64,000 nt of DNA from Pseudomonas sp. R5(2019) (GTDB lineage Bacteria > Pseudomonadota > Gammaproteobacteria > Pseudomonadales > Pseudomonadaceae), in NCBI RefSeq assembly GCF_009905435.1, contig NZ_JAAAMT010000006.1:1-64000 (forward strand), in the 5' to 3' direction. Positions 46,795-59,157 of this stretch are shown here, piece after piece. A program made the position numbers and the translations under genes. The first letter of the stretch is position 1, and each line of letters starts with the position of its first letter. A model generated the notes under the pieces. It had not been told where the DNA came from. It worked only from the letters and a program-made list of their open reading frames with translations, and made no database searches.

Positions 46795-48165
46795 AAACAT
46801 CAGGCGAAACACCGTCAGCTCATTCTCCCCGCTGCTCACCTCAACTGTCCCGCCATGCAAATCCATGATCGAGCGCACGATCGCCAGCCCCAATCCGGTG
46901 CCCCCTTCAAGCCGTGAGCGGCTGTTGTCCGCGCGGTAGAACCGTTCGAACACTTGCGGCAGATGCTCCCCAGCAATGCCCTTGCCGCGATTGCTGACTT
47001 CAAGGCCCAGCATGCCCTTGCGCGGCGCAATGCTGATCCGGACCTGTTCGCCGTCAGGGCTGTGGCGGATCGCATTGGACACCAGGTTCGACAGCGCCCG
47101 CTGCACCATCAGCCGATCACCCTGGATCGACGCCTGGCCGCTGACGATCAATTCTATACCTCGGTCTTCGGCGCTCAAGCTGAAGAGGTCCATGACTCGT
47201 TCGGCTTCTCGGGCAAGCTCGATGGGCTCGAACGTGATCTGAGCCACCGGATGGCTGACCTGGGCCAGAAACAACATGTCGGTAATGATCCGGCTCAGGC
47301 GCTCCAACTCCTCGACACTCGATTCCAGCACCGCGCGGTATTCGGCGGCCGACCGGTCCCGGGTGAGCGTGACCTGAGCCTTGCCCATGAGGTTGCTGAT
47401 CGGGGAGCGCAGCTCATGGGCCAGATCATCGGAGAACTGGGTCAGTTGCTGCACGCCCTGGTCGAGACGTTCCAGCATGAAGTTGATGGCGCGGGCCAGC
47501 TCGCTCAGCTCTTGCGGCAGCTTGTCGACCGTCAGTCGATGGCTGAGGTCTTGCGCCGAGACCTTGGCAGCGATCCGGCGAAATTGACGCAGCGGTTGCA
47601 AGCCGCGTCGGACCAGCCACCACGCGGTAATACCGATCAGCAGCAACAGGATCGGGACGGCAATCAGGGTCGATTTCAGGTAGGCATTCAACAGATTGCG
47701 ATCGTCCGCGCGGTTAACCGATAGCAACACCCGAACCCGTTGGCCATTGGGCAGTGCCATCAATTGGGAGGCAGTGAGCAGACGCGCGCCGCTCTGCGCG
47801 GACCAACTCTGAAAGTTCAGCCTCGCGCTGGCGGGAATTTGCGCGATCTGGTTGTCCAGCCCGAAACCCAGCGACATCAGGCGTGCGCGTTGTGGCGGTG
47901 GGCCATAAAGGGTGAGGTTGAGGTTGTCGTGAGCGCTGATCAGATCTTGCAGTGCATGGGCCCGCGCCGACAGCTCGATGTTGCCTGCATCGACACTGAG
48001 GTAGTGGCGAATCTGTTCCATCTTGTTTGCGAGGTTGGTGTGCTCTCGCTCGTTCAATTCATGGCTCAAGGCCAGGACCGCGAGGGTCGCCAGCAGCAGC
48101 ACCAGGCCAGCCCCCATCAGGCTGACGCTCAGGCCCAGGCGCAATGACAGGCGCGCAGGCTTCAT
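46756..48165 (-). CDS. czcS: heavy-metal sensor histidine kinase (CzcS-like)
   Basis: Membrane kinase that senses periplasmic metal and phosphorylates CzcR. It is 469 aa. Helices are at about residues 13-35 and 166-186 with a periplasmic sensor domain between. HAMP is at about 187-240, the phospho-acceptor H250 in [14 protein letters not shown], the N box [15 protein letters not shown] and the G box [12 protein letters not shown]. The last 12 residues and the TAA stop come from the REP element. It overlaps czcR by four bases. Confidence 0.9.
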   Translation of the reverse strand: MKPARLSLRLGLSVSLMGAGLVLLLATLAVLALSHELNEREHTNLANKMEQIRHYLSVDAGNIELSARAHALQDLISAHDNLNLTLYGPPPQRARLMSLGFGLDNQIAQIPASARLNFQSWSAQSGARLLTASQLMALPNGQRVRVLLSVNRADDRNLLNAYLKSTLIAVPILLLLIGITAWWLVRRGLQPLRQFRRIAAKVSAQDLSHRLTVDKLPQELSELARAINFMLERLDQGVQQLTQFSDDLAHELRSPISNLMGKAQVTLTRDRSAAEYRAVLESSVEELERLSRIITDMLFLAQVSHPVAQITFEPIELAREAERVMDLFSLSAEDRGIELIVSGQASIQGDRLMVQRALSNLVSNAIRHSPDGEQVRISIAPRKGMLGLEVSNRGKGIAGEHLPQVFERFYRADNSRSRLEGGTGLGLAIVRSIMDLHGGTVEVSSGENELTVFRLMFAVRLFADKSAPT

Positions 48166-48836
48166 TCGCGGGCTTCCAGCACGTAGCCGACGCCGCGCAG
48201 GGTATGAATCAACTTGTCGTCGAAAGGGTCATCGATTTTTGCACGCAAGCGTCGGATGGAGACCTCGACCACGTTGGTGTCACAGTCGAAGTTCATGTCC
48301 CAGACCAGCGAAATGATCTGCGTGCGCGACAGCACTTCGCCGTGGTGACGCATCAGCAAGTGCAGCAGGGCGAACTCCTTGGCCGTCAGGTCGATGCGCC
48401 GGGTGCCGCGGTAGGCGCGGTGCTTGCCCGGGTCCAGTTCCAGATCAGCGACGCGCAGGGTCGGGGTTGCCAGGGTTTGCTCGCTGCGTCGCAACAAGGT
48501 GCGTATACGGGCCAGCAGTTCGGGAAATTCGAAGGGTTTGACCAGATAATCGTCGGCGCCCAGGTCCAGGCCTCGCACTTTGTCGTTGAGTCGCCCGCGT
48601 GCGGTCAGCATCATGATGCGTGAGGTGCTGCTCATGCGCAGCCGCTCAAGTACGCCCCAACCGTCCAGTTGGGGCAGGTTGACGTCGAGAATAACCAGGT
48701 CGTAGCGGTGTTGGCCGGCCAGGTGCAGGCCGTCGGCACCGTTATTGGCGCCGTCGACGATGTAGCCGTTTTCCGTCAGCCCCTGATGCAGGTATTCAGC
48801 TGTTTTAACTTCGTCCTCGATAATCAGGATTCGCAT
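48162..48836 (-). CDS. czcR: heavy-metal response regulator (CzcR-like)
   Basis: OmpR-family transcription factor, 224 aa. The receiver has phospho-acceptor D51 in [14 protein letters not shown]; the winged-helix domain is C-terminal ([40 protein letters not shown]). It starts at ATG 48836 and is divergent from czcCBA over a gap of 281 bases, as in P. aeruginosa. In P. aeruginosa CzcR activates czcCBA and lowers oprD expression. The subgroup also includes CopR, so copper is an alternative signal. Confidence 0.9.
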   Translation of the reverse strand: MRILIIEDEVKTAEYLHQGLTENGYIVDGANNGADGLHLAGQHRYDLVILDVNLPQLDGWGVLERLRMSSTSRIMMLTARGRLNDKVRGLDLGADDYLVKPFEFPELLARIRTLLRRSEQTLATPTLRVADLELDPGKHRAYRGTRRIDLTAKEFALLHLLMRHHGEVLSRTQIISLVWDMNFDCDTNVVEVSIRRLRAKIDDPFDDKLIHTLRGVGYVLEARE

Positions 48837-49034
48837 GTAAGTTCACTCATGGCAGTTGTTCGAGACGACGCGAGAAAACCCACTGATAAGTTGCCGAGGG
48901 TTATTGTTCGGGCGTAGCGTGAAGGCTGAAGCGGCTTCAGGGTCAAGCCGCAGGTGATTGTTTTTGTTTCGGTTTGTTACTTGCAAGTTGCTGGTCATAA
49001 ATTATAAACGACTGAAAAGTCAGCACTTGAAGTC

Positions 49035-49048
49035 TTACGGATTTGTAA
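49035..49048. promoter_or_regulatory. candidate metal response-regulator box upstream of czcC
   Basis: TTACG-GATT-TGTAA, a 5-4-5 inverted repeat with one mismatch, 69 bases before the czcC start. The same layout occurs at 56282-56295, upstream of the ptrA-like gene. The rest of the 281-base divergent gap (48837-49117) is AT-rich (for example around 49003-49012) and gave no clear -35/-10 pair. Confidence 0.5.
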
Positions 49049-49117
49049 TCTTCGCGTCACCCTGTCGATAAACACCGCCACTTAAAGTCGCCTCCTGAAA
49101 GAGAAAGGAGTGCGCCC

Positions 49118-50362
49118 GTGAAGTGGAATTTCATATCCCGACAGACTTTATTGACCCTGTGTCTACTCGCCGCGCTGCCGCTCCAGGCGGCCGAAAAAAG
49201 CGTTCTGAGCCTGGACCAGGCGTTGCAGGCCGCCTTTGCCAATAACCCGGACCTGGCTGTAGCACAAGGCGGTCTCGGTGTCGCTCAGGGCGAGCGTGAG
49301 CAGGCCGGGTTGATCCCCAACCCGGAGCTGGCCTGGGAGGCCGAAGACACCCGGCGCGATTCACGCACCACCACGGTAACCCTCAGTCAGACCCTGGAGT
49401 TGGGTGGCAAGCGGGGTGCCCGTGTCGAAGTGGCCAGCCAAGGTCAGGCGCTGGCGCAGGTGCAGCTTGAGCGTCAACGCAACACCTTGCGTGCCGAGGT
49501 GATCGGTGCGTACCAGGGTGCGCTCCGCGCCCAGCAGCGCGAACATCTCGCGGGCCAGTCTCAAGCCCTTGCCGAGCGTGGGTTGAGGGTTGCCCAGGGC
49601 CGGATCAACGCGGGCAAGGCCTCGCCCATCGAGGCTTCGCGGGCGCAGGTGTTTCTTGCTGAAGTACAGCTGGAGCGTCGCCGCGCGGCGGATGAACGGG
49701 CCAGCGCCTATCAACGTCTGGCCGAACTGACCGGGGCAGCTTACGCAGCGTTCGAGCGTCTGGAGGAAGCCACTGAGCCGGCACCGGCAGTTCCAGAGAC
49801 CCTGGCCTTGCTTGAGCGCTTGAATGAGACCGCCGACCTGCGCCTGGCCCAACTGCAGATCGATCAGGGTGACGCGGCGCTGGGGCTGGAGCAGCGTCGG
49901 CGGATTCCCGACCTGACCGTCAGCATCGGCAGCCAGTACAGCGCCACCGACCGCGAGCGGGTCAATGTGCTCGGGCTGTCGATGCCGTTGCCGCTGTTCG
50001 ACCGTAATCAGGGCAATGTGCTCGCCGCTTCGCGTCGTGCCGATCAGGCCCGCGACCTGCGCAATGCCGCCGAGCTGCGCCTGCGCACCGAGTTGCGTCA
50101 GGCGCTGGATCAGTGGCGCACCGCCGAGCAGGCGCTGGTCAGTTTCGATCAGGTCATCCTGCCGTCCGCCCAGCGCGCAGTGGACGCCGCCAGCCGTGGA
50201 TTCGAGGCGGGCAAATTCAACTTCCTCGACGTACTCGACGCCCAGCGCACCCTGATCAGCGCCCGCGACCAATACCTGCAGACCGCGACGCAACTCACCG
50301 AGGCCCGTGTGCGGGTAGAGCGAGTGTTTGGCGACTTGTCTGCATGGGTTCCGGCGGTGTGA
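49118..50362 (+). CDS. czcC: CzcC, outer-membrane factor of a metal efflux pump
   Basis: TolC-like outer-membrane channel of the Czc pump, 414 aa. The start is GTG behind AAAGGAG. A Sec signal peptide of about 25 residues ends near LPLQAAEKS. Two OEP repeats follow, with long coiled helices at about 60-200 and 260-400 (YQGALRAQQREHLAGQSQAL, AAELRLRTELRQALDQW). Segments such as ELGGKRGARVEVA and GLSMPLPLFDRNQGNV are typical of CzcC rather than of drug-pump channels. Confidence 0.9.
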   Translation: MKWNFISRQTLLTLCLLAALPLQAAEKSVLSLDQALQAAFANNPDLAVAQGGLGVAQGEREQAGLIPNPELAWEAEDTRRDSRTTTVTLSQTLELGGKRGARVEVASQGQALAQVQLERQRNTLRAEVIGAYQGALRAQQREHLAGQSQALAERGLRVAQGRINAGKASPIEASRAQVFLAEVQLERRRAADERASAYQRLAELTGAAYAAFERLEEATEPAPAVPETLALLERLNETADLRLAQLQIDQGDAALGLEQRRRIPDLTVSIGSQYSATDRERVNVLGLSMPLPLFDRNQGNVLAASRRADQARDLRNAAELRLRTELRQALDQWRTAEQALVSFDQVILPSAQRAVDAASRGFEAGKFNFLDVLDAQRTLISARDQYLQTATQLTEARVRVERVFGDLSAWVPAV

Positions 50363-50402
50363 CGCCTTCTTTCCCGATTTTTGAATGCTCGCAGGAGTTT
50401 GT

Positions 50403-51593
50403 ATGGACAAGAAAATCATCCTGATCGTCGCCGTGGCCCTCGGGCTCGGCATCGGGATCGGGGCATGGAGCCCGCTTGATAATCATGGTGCGGATGACGA
50501 TGGCCATGGTCATGAAGAACAGGCCGATGGGCATGGCCATGATGAGTCCGCCAAAACGGAGCAAGAGCCCGCTCTGCACTTGAGCGCGGCGCAGATCGAG
50601 GCGGCGGGTATCGAGTCGGTCCAGGCCGGCCCGCGCGAGCTGGCCAACACCTTCAGCGTGCCCGGTGAAATTCGCTTCGACGAAGACCGCACAGCCCATG
50701 TGGTGCCACGGGCCGGCGGGGTGGTCGAGTCGGTCAAGGTCAACCTTGGCCAGACAGTCAAGCAGGGCGACTTGCTGGCGGTGATCGCCAGCTCGCAAAT
50801 CTCCGAGCAGCGCAGCGAGCTGGCGGCCAGCCAGCGGCGGCTTGAGCTGGCGCGAACAACCTTCGAGCGCGAGCGCCAGCTTTGGCAGGAACAGATTTCC
50901 CCCGAGCAGGATTATCTGCAGGCACGCCAGGCCCTGCAGGAAGCAGAAATTGCGCTGGGCAATGCGCGGCAAAAGATGAGCGCCCTCAGTGGTGGCGTGG
51001 TCTTGACCGGTGGCAATCGCTACGAGTTGCGGGCGCCGTTCGATGGCGTGGTGGTGGAGAAGCACCTGGTGCCCGGTGAGGTGGTCAGCGAGGCGAGCAG
51101 CGCCTTCACCCTGTCTGACTTGTCCCGGGTCTGGGCGACCTTCGGGGTCTCGCCCAGGGACCTTGGCAAGGTGCAGGTCGGCGAGACGGTGCGCATCAGC
51201 GCGGTCGAACTGGGCCAGCAGGTCACCGGCACCGTCAGCTACGTGGGCAGCCTGCTGGGTGAGCAGACTCGCACCGCCAGCGTTCGTGTGGCGCTGGAAA
51301 ACCCCGAAGGCGCCTGGCGGCCAGGCCTGTTTGTCGACGTGCAGCTGGCCAGCGCTCGTCAGCACGCGGCAGTGACGGTGCCGGAACAGGCCGTCCAGAC
51401 CCTGGAGAACCAGCCCACGGTATTTGTTCGCAGCGAACAGGGCTTTGTCCCTCAGCCGGTGGTGCTGGGCACCCGCGACAACGGCTATGTCGAGGTTCGC
51501 GAGGGCCTGAAGGCTGACCAATGGGTGGCCTCGGCGGGCAGTTTCATTCTCAAGTCGGAGCTGGGCAAGGCTGAAGCCGAGCACGCCCATTGA
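50403..51593 (+). CDS. czcB: CzcB, periplasmic adaptor of a metal efflux pump
   Basis: Membrane fusion protein that links CzcA and CzcC, 396 aa from the ATG at 50403. It has one N-terminal helix (about 4-20) and no lipobox. Residues 28-50 are rich in His and Asp (NHGADDDGHGHEEQADGHGH), a likely metal-binding tail. The barrel-sandwich halves, a coiled hairpin at about 125-190 and the beta-barrel domain follow. It lies 40 bases after czcC and 27 bases before czcA. Confidence 0.91.
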   Translation: MDKKIILIVAVALGLGIGIGAWSPLDNHGADDDGHGHEEQADGHGHDESAKTEQEPALHLSAAQIEAAGIESVQAGPRELANTFSVPGEIRFDEDRTAHVVPRAGGVVESVKVNLGQTVKQGDLLAVIASSQISEQRSELAASQRRLELARTTFERERQLWQEQISPEQDYLQARQALQEAEIALGNARQKMSALSGGVVLTGGNRYELRAPFDGVVVEKHLVPGEVVSEASSAFTLSDLSRVWATFGVSPRDLGKVQVGETVRISAVELGQQVTGTVSYVGSLLGEQTRTASVRVALENPEGAWRPGLFVDVQLASARQHAAVTVPEQAVQTLENQPTVFVRSEQGFVPQPVVLGTRDNGYVEVREGLKADQWVASAGSFILKSELGKAEAEHAH

Positions 51594-51611
51594 TCCGCTC
51601 ATCCTCTGTGA

Positions 51612-54779
<3,168 letters not shown>

Positions 54780-54829
54780 TTGTAATGTTCGGATCATCTT
54801 GAAGTTATCGCTGACTTGCGAGGATAGGG

Positions 54830-54860
54830 CGTCACCGTTATGTCGGTGACGTCCTTTTTG
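54830..54860 (+). terminator. rho-independent terminator after czcCBA
   Basis: Perfect stem CGTCACCG-TTATGT-CGGTGACG, then TCCTTTTTG. Confidence 0.85.
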
Positions 54861-54930
54861 CGTCCACCCACAAAAATACTCCCGAGGACGCATATAACAA
54901 TTAAAACTGCCCAGCAGTGAGGATGATTTC

Positions 54931-56256
54931 ATGGGGAAAGTAACCACTACATCATTGGCAGCGGTTGCGGTGATGCTGGCGACTTATGCTCAACACGCCA
55001 GTGCACAAGAACCCGTCGAAGGGTTTGTCGAGGGCAGCCAGTTGACGGTGCTCAACCGCAATTTCTATTTCAATCGCGACCCTCGAAAAGGCCAGAGTGC
55101 GCCCAGTGGCAACGGTTATTCCGAAGCCTGGGCCCACGGCATCCTCGGCCGTTTCGAGTCCGGGTTTACTCAAGGTACGGTAGGCGTCGGGGTCGATGCC
55201 TACGCGATGCTCGGCCTGAAGCTCGATACCGGTGATGGCCGCAATGGTGGGCGCAGCTCGTTCGAGATGTTACCGGTCGACCGCGACGGCAAGGCCGCCG
55301 ACACCTTCAGCAAAGTCGGCGGGGCCGCGAAGCTGCGGGCCTTTGATACGGTGGTCAAGGTCGGTGATGTGTTCCCGATGACGCCGGTGGTGCACTACGG
55401 CGACTCACGCCTGTTGCCTGAAAGCTTCACGGGTGTCACCGTGGAAAACACCAGCGTGACCGACCTTACGCTACAAGGCGGCCGCCTGCATGCCATGAGC
55501 CAGCCGTTGTCGAGCAACCGCCGCGATGGCTTCGTGACCTTCTATGGTGGTGCCGTGGACGCCCCTTGGGTAGGCTACTTTGGCGGTGACTACGCTGTCG
55601 GTAAAAACCTGGCGTTCAGCCTGTATTCCAGTCGCCTGAAGGATGTCTGGAACCAGTACTACACCGGTGTCAGCTACAAGCATCCGATCTCCTCGTCACT
55701 GTCGATGTTTGCCGGTTTCAACTTCTATCGGGCTCAGGATGAAGGCAAGCAATGGCTCGGCGAGTTCGACAACGACATTTGGAGCAGCAAGTTGGGCATG
55801 AGCTATGGCCCGCACACCCTGGCGCTGTCCCACCAGCGCAACAACGGTGACAACGACTTCGATTATCTGCGCCAGTCCGACTCGATCTACCTTGATAACT
55901 CGATCCAGTACAGCGACTTCAACTCGCCCAAGGAGCGCTCGTGGATGTTGCGCTATGACCTCGACATGGCCGCTCTTGGAGTGCCGGGGCTGTCGTTCAT
56001 GACGCGCTACGGCAAAGGCACCGGGGCTGATTACAGCAACGCCAACGCGACCTATATGCGCCGCGATGCCAATGGCGATCCGTTGACCGATCAGAAGCGT
56101 TGGGAGCGCGACATTGAGGTCAAGTACGTGATGCAAGGCGGTTCGTTCAAGGATATGTCGTTCAGAGTGCGTCAAGCCACGACTCGAGCCACGGCTTTCG
56201 AGTCGGACCTTAATGAAGTGCGGGTCATCATCGAGTACCCCTTGGCGTTGTTGTAA
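54931..56256 (+). CDS. OprD-family outer-membrane porin
   Basis: Substrate-specific 18-strand porin of the OprD/Opd family, 441 aa. The Sec signal peptide of about 25 residues ends HASAQEP. Family segments: VLNRNFYFNRDPRKG, EAWAHGILGRFESGFTQGTV, PVVHYGDSRLLPESF and RWERDIEVKYVMQGG; the last strand ends VRVIIEYPLALL. The substrate cannot be named. It lies after the czc terminator. In P. aeruginosa CzcR lowers OprD, so a porin beside czc is notable. Confidence 0.9.
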   Translation: MGKVTTTSLAAVAVMLATYAQHASAQEPVEGFVEGSQLTVLNRNFYFNRDPRKGQSAPSGNGYSEAWAHGILGRFESGFTQGTVGVGVDAYAMLGLKLDTGDGRNGGRSSFEMLPVDRDGKAADTFSKVGGAAKLRAFDTVVKVGDVFPMTPVVHYGDSRLLPESFTGVTVENTSVTDLTLQGGRLHAMSQPLSSNRRDGFVTFYGGAVDAPWVGYFGGDYAVGKNLAFSLYSSRLKDVWNQYYTGVSYKHPISSSLSMFAGFNFYRAQDEGKQWLGEFDNDIWSSKLGMSYGPHTLALSHQRNNGDNDFDYLRQSDSIYLDNSIQYSDFNSPKERSWMLRYDLDMAALGVPGLSFMTRYGKGTGADYSNANATYMRRDANGDPLTDQKRWERDIEVKYVMQGGSFKDMSFRVRQATTRATAFESDLNEVRVIIEYPLALL

Positions 56257-56281
56257 TGATGTGACTGGACGTTTCTGAGTA

Positions 56282-56295
56282 TTTCAAATTTGTAA
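56282..56295. promoter_or_regulatory. candidate metal response-regulator box upstream of the ptrA-like gene
   Basis: TTTCA-AATT-TGTAA, 75 bases before the start codon at 56371, in the same layout and at nearly the same distance as the box upstream of czcC. Confidence 0.5.
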
Positions 56296-56370
56296 TGTGG
56301 CGCTCATGCGCTTGTTAGTTGCCCCTCTTTATCATTGAGCCATACACAAAGAGCAGAAGAGGTCAGCTTA

Positions 56371-56547
56371 ATGAAAACGATCAAGTTGCTGGTAATCAGC
56401 GTGTTGCTGTTGGGTTCTACCGCAGCAATGGCAGAGGGTGGCGCTGAGCGCTCACAGGAATTCTGGAAGCAGTTCAAGTTAAGCCAGGAGAAAACGCATG
56501 GTGATAAAGGTCAGCCAGTGGCCGAGAACGATCAAGTGAAGAAGTAA
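56371..56547 (+). CDS. PtrA-like small periplasmic protein
   Basis: It is 58 aa with ATG start behind AAGAGGTC. The signal peptide is about 21 residues (MKTIKLLVISVLLLGSTAAM-A). The mature part starts EGGAERSQEFWKQFKLSQEK, the N-terminal signature of the PtrA family. P. aeruginosa PtrA is a copper-induced periplasmic protein first described as a repressor of type III secretion. Metal induction via the upstream box is likely. A terminator follows. Confidence 0.75.
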   Translation: MKTIKLLVISVLLLGSTAAMAEGGAERSQEFWKQFKLSQEKTHGDKGQPVAENDQVKK

Positions 56548-56597
56548 TTGTCAATTCACCTTTGAAGCCTTGCGCTCCTTTGGGAAGGTGAACTTTT

Positions 56598-56627
56598 GGC
56601 GCCCTTGTGATGGGCGCCTTTTTTATT
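56598..56627 (+). terminator. rho-independent terminator after the ptrA-like gene
   Basis: Perfect stem GGCGCCC-TTGTGAT-GGGCGCC, then TTTTTT. Confidence 0.9.
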
Positions 56628-56652
56628 GGCCAGTCTTTTGGACTGTGGTGGA

Positions 56653-56734
56653 CCTATTCGCGGATAAATCCGCTCCCACATAAAGCTCCCCGCATAGTTC
56701 GAGCGGGGAATGTGGGAGCGGATTTATCCGCGAA
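56653..56734. repeat. REP pair with GC hairpin in its centre
   Basis: Outward-facing arms with CGCGGATAAATCCGCTC on the left and its complement on the right. The centre holds CCCCGCATAGTTC-GAGCGGGG. It closely parallels the element at 46691-46794 and lies between convergent genes. Confidence 0.8.
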
Positions 56735-56743
56735 GCTTTTGAC

Positions 56744-57700
56744 TTACTTGCGAGCCACCATCACCGCCCGCATCGGCGCAGGCAGGCCTTCGATGGTCTT
56801 GCAATGGTCGTCGGGGTCGAGGAAATCGCCCAGCGACTGATAGCGCATCCAGTCGGTGCTGCGCTGTTCTTCAACGCTGGTGACGCTCACGTCCACGCAG
56901 CGCACATCCTTGAAACCTGCGCGGCGCAGCCACAGTTCAAGTGCCGGCACCGAGGGCAGGAACCAGACGTTGCGCATCTGCGCGTAGCGGTCTTCCGGTA
57001 CCAGCACCTGATGCTGATCCCCTTCAACCACCAGGGTTTCCAACACCAGTTCGCCGCCCTTGACCAGGCAATCCTTGAGCGCCAGCAAATGCTCGATCGG
57101 CGAGCGGCGATGGTAGAACACGCCCATGGAAAACACCGTGTCGAAGCCTTCCAGGTTGGCGGGCAAATCTTCGAGGGCGAAGGGCAGGTGCCAGGCGGGA
57201 AGGTCGGGCAGGTAGCGTTGGACGGCCTGGAACTGGCAGAAGAACAGCCAGTTGGGGTCCACGCCGATCACGCTGTCGGCGCCGGCACCGAGCATCCGCC
57301 ACTGGTAATAACCGTTGCCGCAACCCACATCGAGGATGCGCTTGCCGCGCAGGTCCAGATGCGGGGAGACCCGCGACCATTTCCAGTCCGAACGCCATTC
57401 GGTGTCCACGTGTACGCCAAACAGATCGAATGGCCCCTTGCGCCACGGCGACAAGCCCATCAAGGCCTGATGCATGCGTTCGCGGGTGTCGCTGTCGCAG
57501 TCGGTGTCCAGGGTCAGGCCATTGACCAGATCGATTTCAGTCGGGGTCAGCTCCGGCAGCGCGTTGAGCGCGCTTTGCCAGCGCTCCAGATCGCCATGGC
57601 CTTTCTCCATCCTGGCATCGAGCTGCGCTTGCAGGCCATTGGCCCAGGCGGCCAGGGGAGTACCCGCCAAACGGCGGACCAACGGGGACAAATCAATCAT
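56744..57700 (-). CDS. cmoB: tRNA U34 carboxymethyltransferase
   Basis: Transfers the carboxymethyl group of carboxy-SAM to 5-hydroxyuridine-34 of tRNA, giving cmo5U. It is 318 aa. The SAM-like site is [17 protein letters not shown]. Family segments are [51 protein letters not shown] and the C-terminus [18 protein letters not shown]. It overlaps cmoA by four bases. Confidence 0.95.
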   Translation of the reverse strand: MIDLSPLVRRLAGTPLAAWANGLQAQLDARMEKGHGDLERWQSALNALPELTPTEIDLVNGLTLDTDCDSDTRERMHQALMGLSPWRKGPFDLFGVHVDTEWRSDWKWSRVSPHLDLRGKRILDVGCGNGYYQWRMLGAGADSVIGVDPNWLFFCQFQAVQRYLPDLPAWHLPFALEDLPANLEGFDTVFSMGVFYHRRSPIEHLLALKDCLVKGGELVLETLVVEGDQHQVLVPEDRYAQMRNVWFLPSVPALELWLRRAGFKDVRCVDVSVTSVEEQRSTDWMRYQSLGDFLDPDDHCKTIEGLPAPMRAVMVARK

Positions 57701-58440
57701 GGCAGGGCAATCAACGAGGCAAAGTTAAGGCATTGGAACCAGGGCACGACTTTCGAGAAGCCGGCCGCCAGCAGGCGTTCGCGATGTTCTTCGAGGCTGT
57801 CGGGTTTCATCACATTTTCGATGGCGCTGCGCTTCTGGGCAATTTCCAGGTCACTGTAGCCATTGGCGCGCTTGAAGGCGATGTGCAGGTCGGTGAGCAG
57901 GGCGTGTTCATCGCGGTCATTGAAGCGCAGCTTCTCCGACAGGATCAGCGCGCCGCCGGGCACCAGCGCCTGGCGGATGCGGGCGAGCAGGGCCAGGCGC
58001 TGATCCGGGGCGATGAATTGCAGGGTGAAGTTCAGCGCCACGACCGAGGCTGGCTGAAACTCGAGGGCGAGAATATCGCCTTCGACCACCTCGACCGGCA
58101 GCAACTCCTGGAACATCGAGTCCTGGGCGTTGAGGTATTCGCGGCAGCGCTCGACCATGGCCGCAGAGTTGTCCACGGCGATCACCCGGCAGTCTTCGCT
58201 GCGCACGTGGCGGCGCAACGCCTGGGTGACCGCACCCAGCGAGCTGCCCAGGTCATAGAGCACGCTGTGCGGCTGGGCGAACTGGGCGGCCAGTACACCG
58301 AGGTTCTCGACAATGGTCGGGTAGCCGGGCACCGAGCGCTTGATCATGTCCGGGAACACCCGGACCACGTCTTCGTTGAAGGCGAAGTCGGGGACCTGGT
58401 CCAGCGGCTGGGCGAATAGGCGATCGGGCTCTTTGCTCAC
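57697..58440 (-). CDS. cmoA: carboxy-S-adenosyl-L-methionine synthase
   Basis: Converts SAM and prephenate to carboxy-SAM, the cofactor for CmoB. It is 247 aa. The cofactor motif is [38 protein letters not shown] and [13 protein letters not shown] are family blocks. It is the upstream member of a cmoA-cmoB operon, overlapping by four bases. This is the normal gene pair. Confidence 0.95.
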   Translation of the reverse strand: MSKEPDRLFAQPLDQVPDFAFNEDVVRVFPDMIKRSVPGYPTIVENLGVLAAQFAQPHSVLYDLGSSLGAVTQALRRHVRSEDCRVIAVDNSAAMVERCREYLNAQDSMFQELLPVEVVEGDILALEFQPASVVALNFTLQFIAPDQRLALLARIRQALVPGGALILSEKLRFNDRDEHALLTDLHIAFKRANGYSDLEIAQKRSAIENVMKPDSLEEHRERLLAAGFSKVVPWFQCLNFASLIALP

Positions 58441-58580
58441 GGCAATTCCAACGGCAGAGGGTAAAAGGCGGGCATTTTAGCCAAGTTGGCCGGTGGATGC
58501 ATCGCTGGCGGATGAACGCCGCCTTGTCTGCCCGGCCGAGGCGGCGGTACTCGCTCGCCAAGCCACCTCGTGCGCGTCGG

Positions 58581-58973
58581 TCATTTCACACTGATCGCAC
58601 AGTCGAAGGTCTCGGCGGGTCGCACTTCCGGGGCCCAGGGTTGCTGATAAACCAGAAGCAAGTGGCCTTCGCCGGCATTTTGCGCTTGAAAGCGCCACAC
58701 AGACTGGCCTCCACTGCCGACCAGCCCAGCGTCTTCAGGGTTGGTGTAAACCTCGGGGCTCAAGCTGCGCAGGATGCTGCCCGCCGGGTTTTGCACCAGC
58801 CAGCGAAAGCCGGTGGTGGGGTTGCTGGGTAGAGTGAGGGTGAGCTTCTGGCCGACGTGCAGCGGCATAGGGCATTGGGATTGCTTGTGCAGATCGACAT
58901 TCTGGGGGGGCGTGGAAGCGCAGGCGGCGAGCAGGGTGAGGCTTAGCGGAACGAGCAGGCGGACGGTGGGCAT
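58581..58973 (-). CDS. chagasin-family (I42) cysteine protease inhibitor, lipoprotein
   Basis: Probable periplasmic or outer-membrane inhibitor of papain-like proteases, 130 aa from the ATG at 58973. The lipobox is LLAAC (C18). The inhibitory loop is NPTTGF at residues 51-56, the second loop GSGGQSVWRF at 87-95, and a third RPAETF at about 118-123. These match the chagasin loops. P. aeruginosa has the same gene next to its Lon-like gene (recalled). Confidence 0.88.
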   Translation of the reverse strand: MPTVRLLVPLSLTLLAACASTPPQNVDLHKQSQCPMPLHVGQKLTLTLPSNPTTGFRWLVQNPAGSILRSLSPEVYTNPEDAGLVGSGGQSVWRFQAQNAGEGHLLLVYQQPWAPEVRPAETFDCAISVK

Positions 58974-59052
58974 AAGGGCTCCGGTCGGGCTTGGACCTTC
59001 CAAGCATAACCGAAGCATCGGGTTGTATTGTGTTTAGCTTCAAACGCGAAAT

Positions 59053-59140
59053 ATGTAGGAGCGGACCTGGCCGCGATGGGGCGCGCAGCGGCCCCGGGGG
59101 GCTGCTTCGCAACCCATCGCGGCCAGGTCCGCTCCTACAT
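59053..59140. repeat. REP palindrome (GGACCTGGCCGCGATGGG family)
   Basis: GTAGGAGCGGACCTGGCCGC and the complementary GCGGCCAGGTCCGCTCCTAC face each other over a GC-rich loop. It lies between the chagasin gene and the Lon gene, both minus strand. Confidence 0.85.
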
Positions 59141-59157
59141 TCGATATCGTGATTCGG

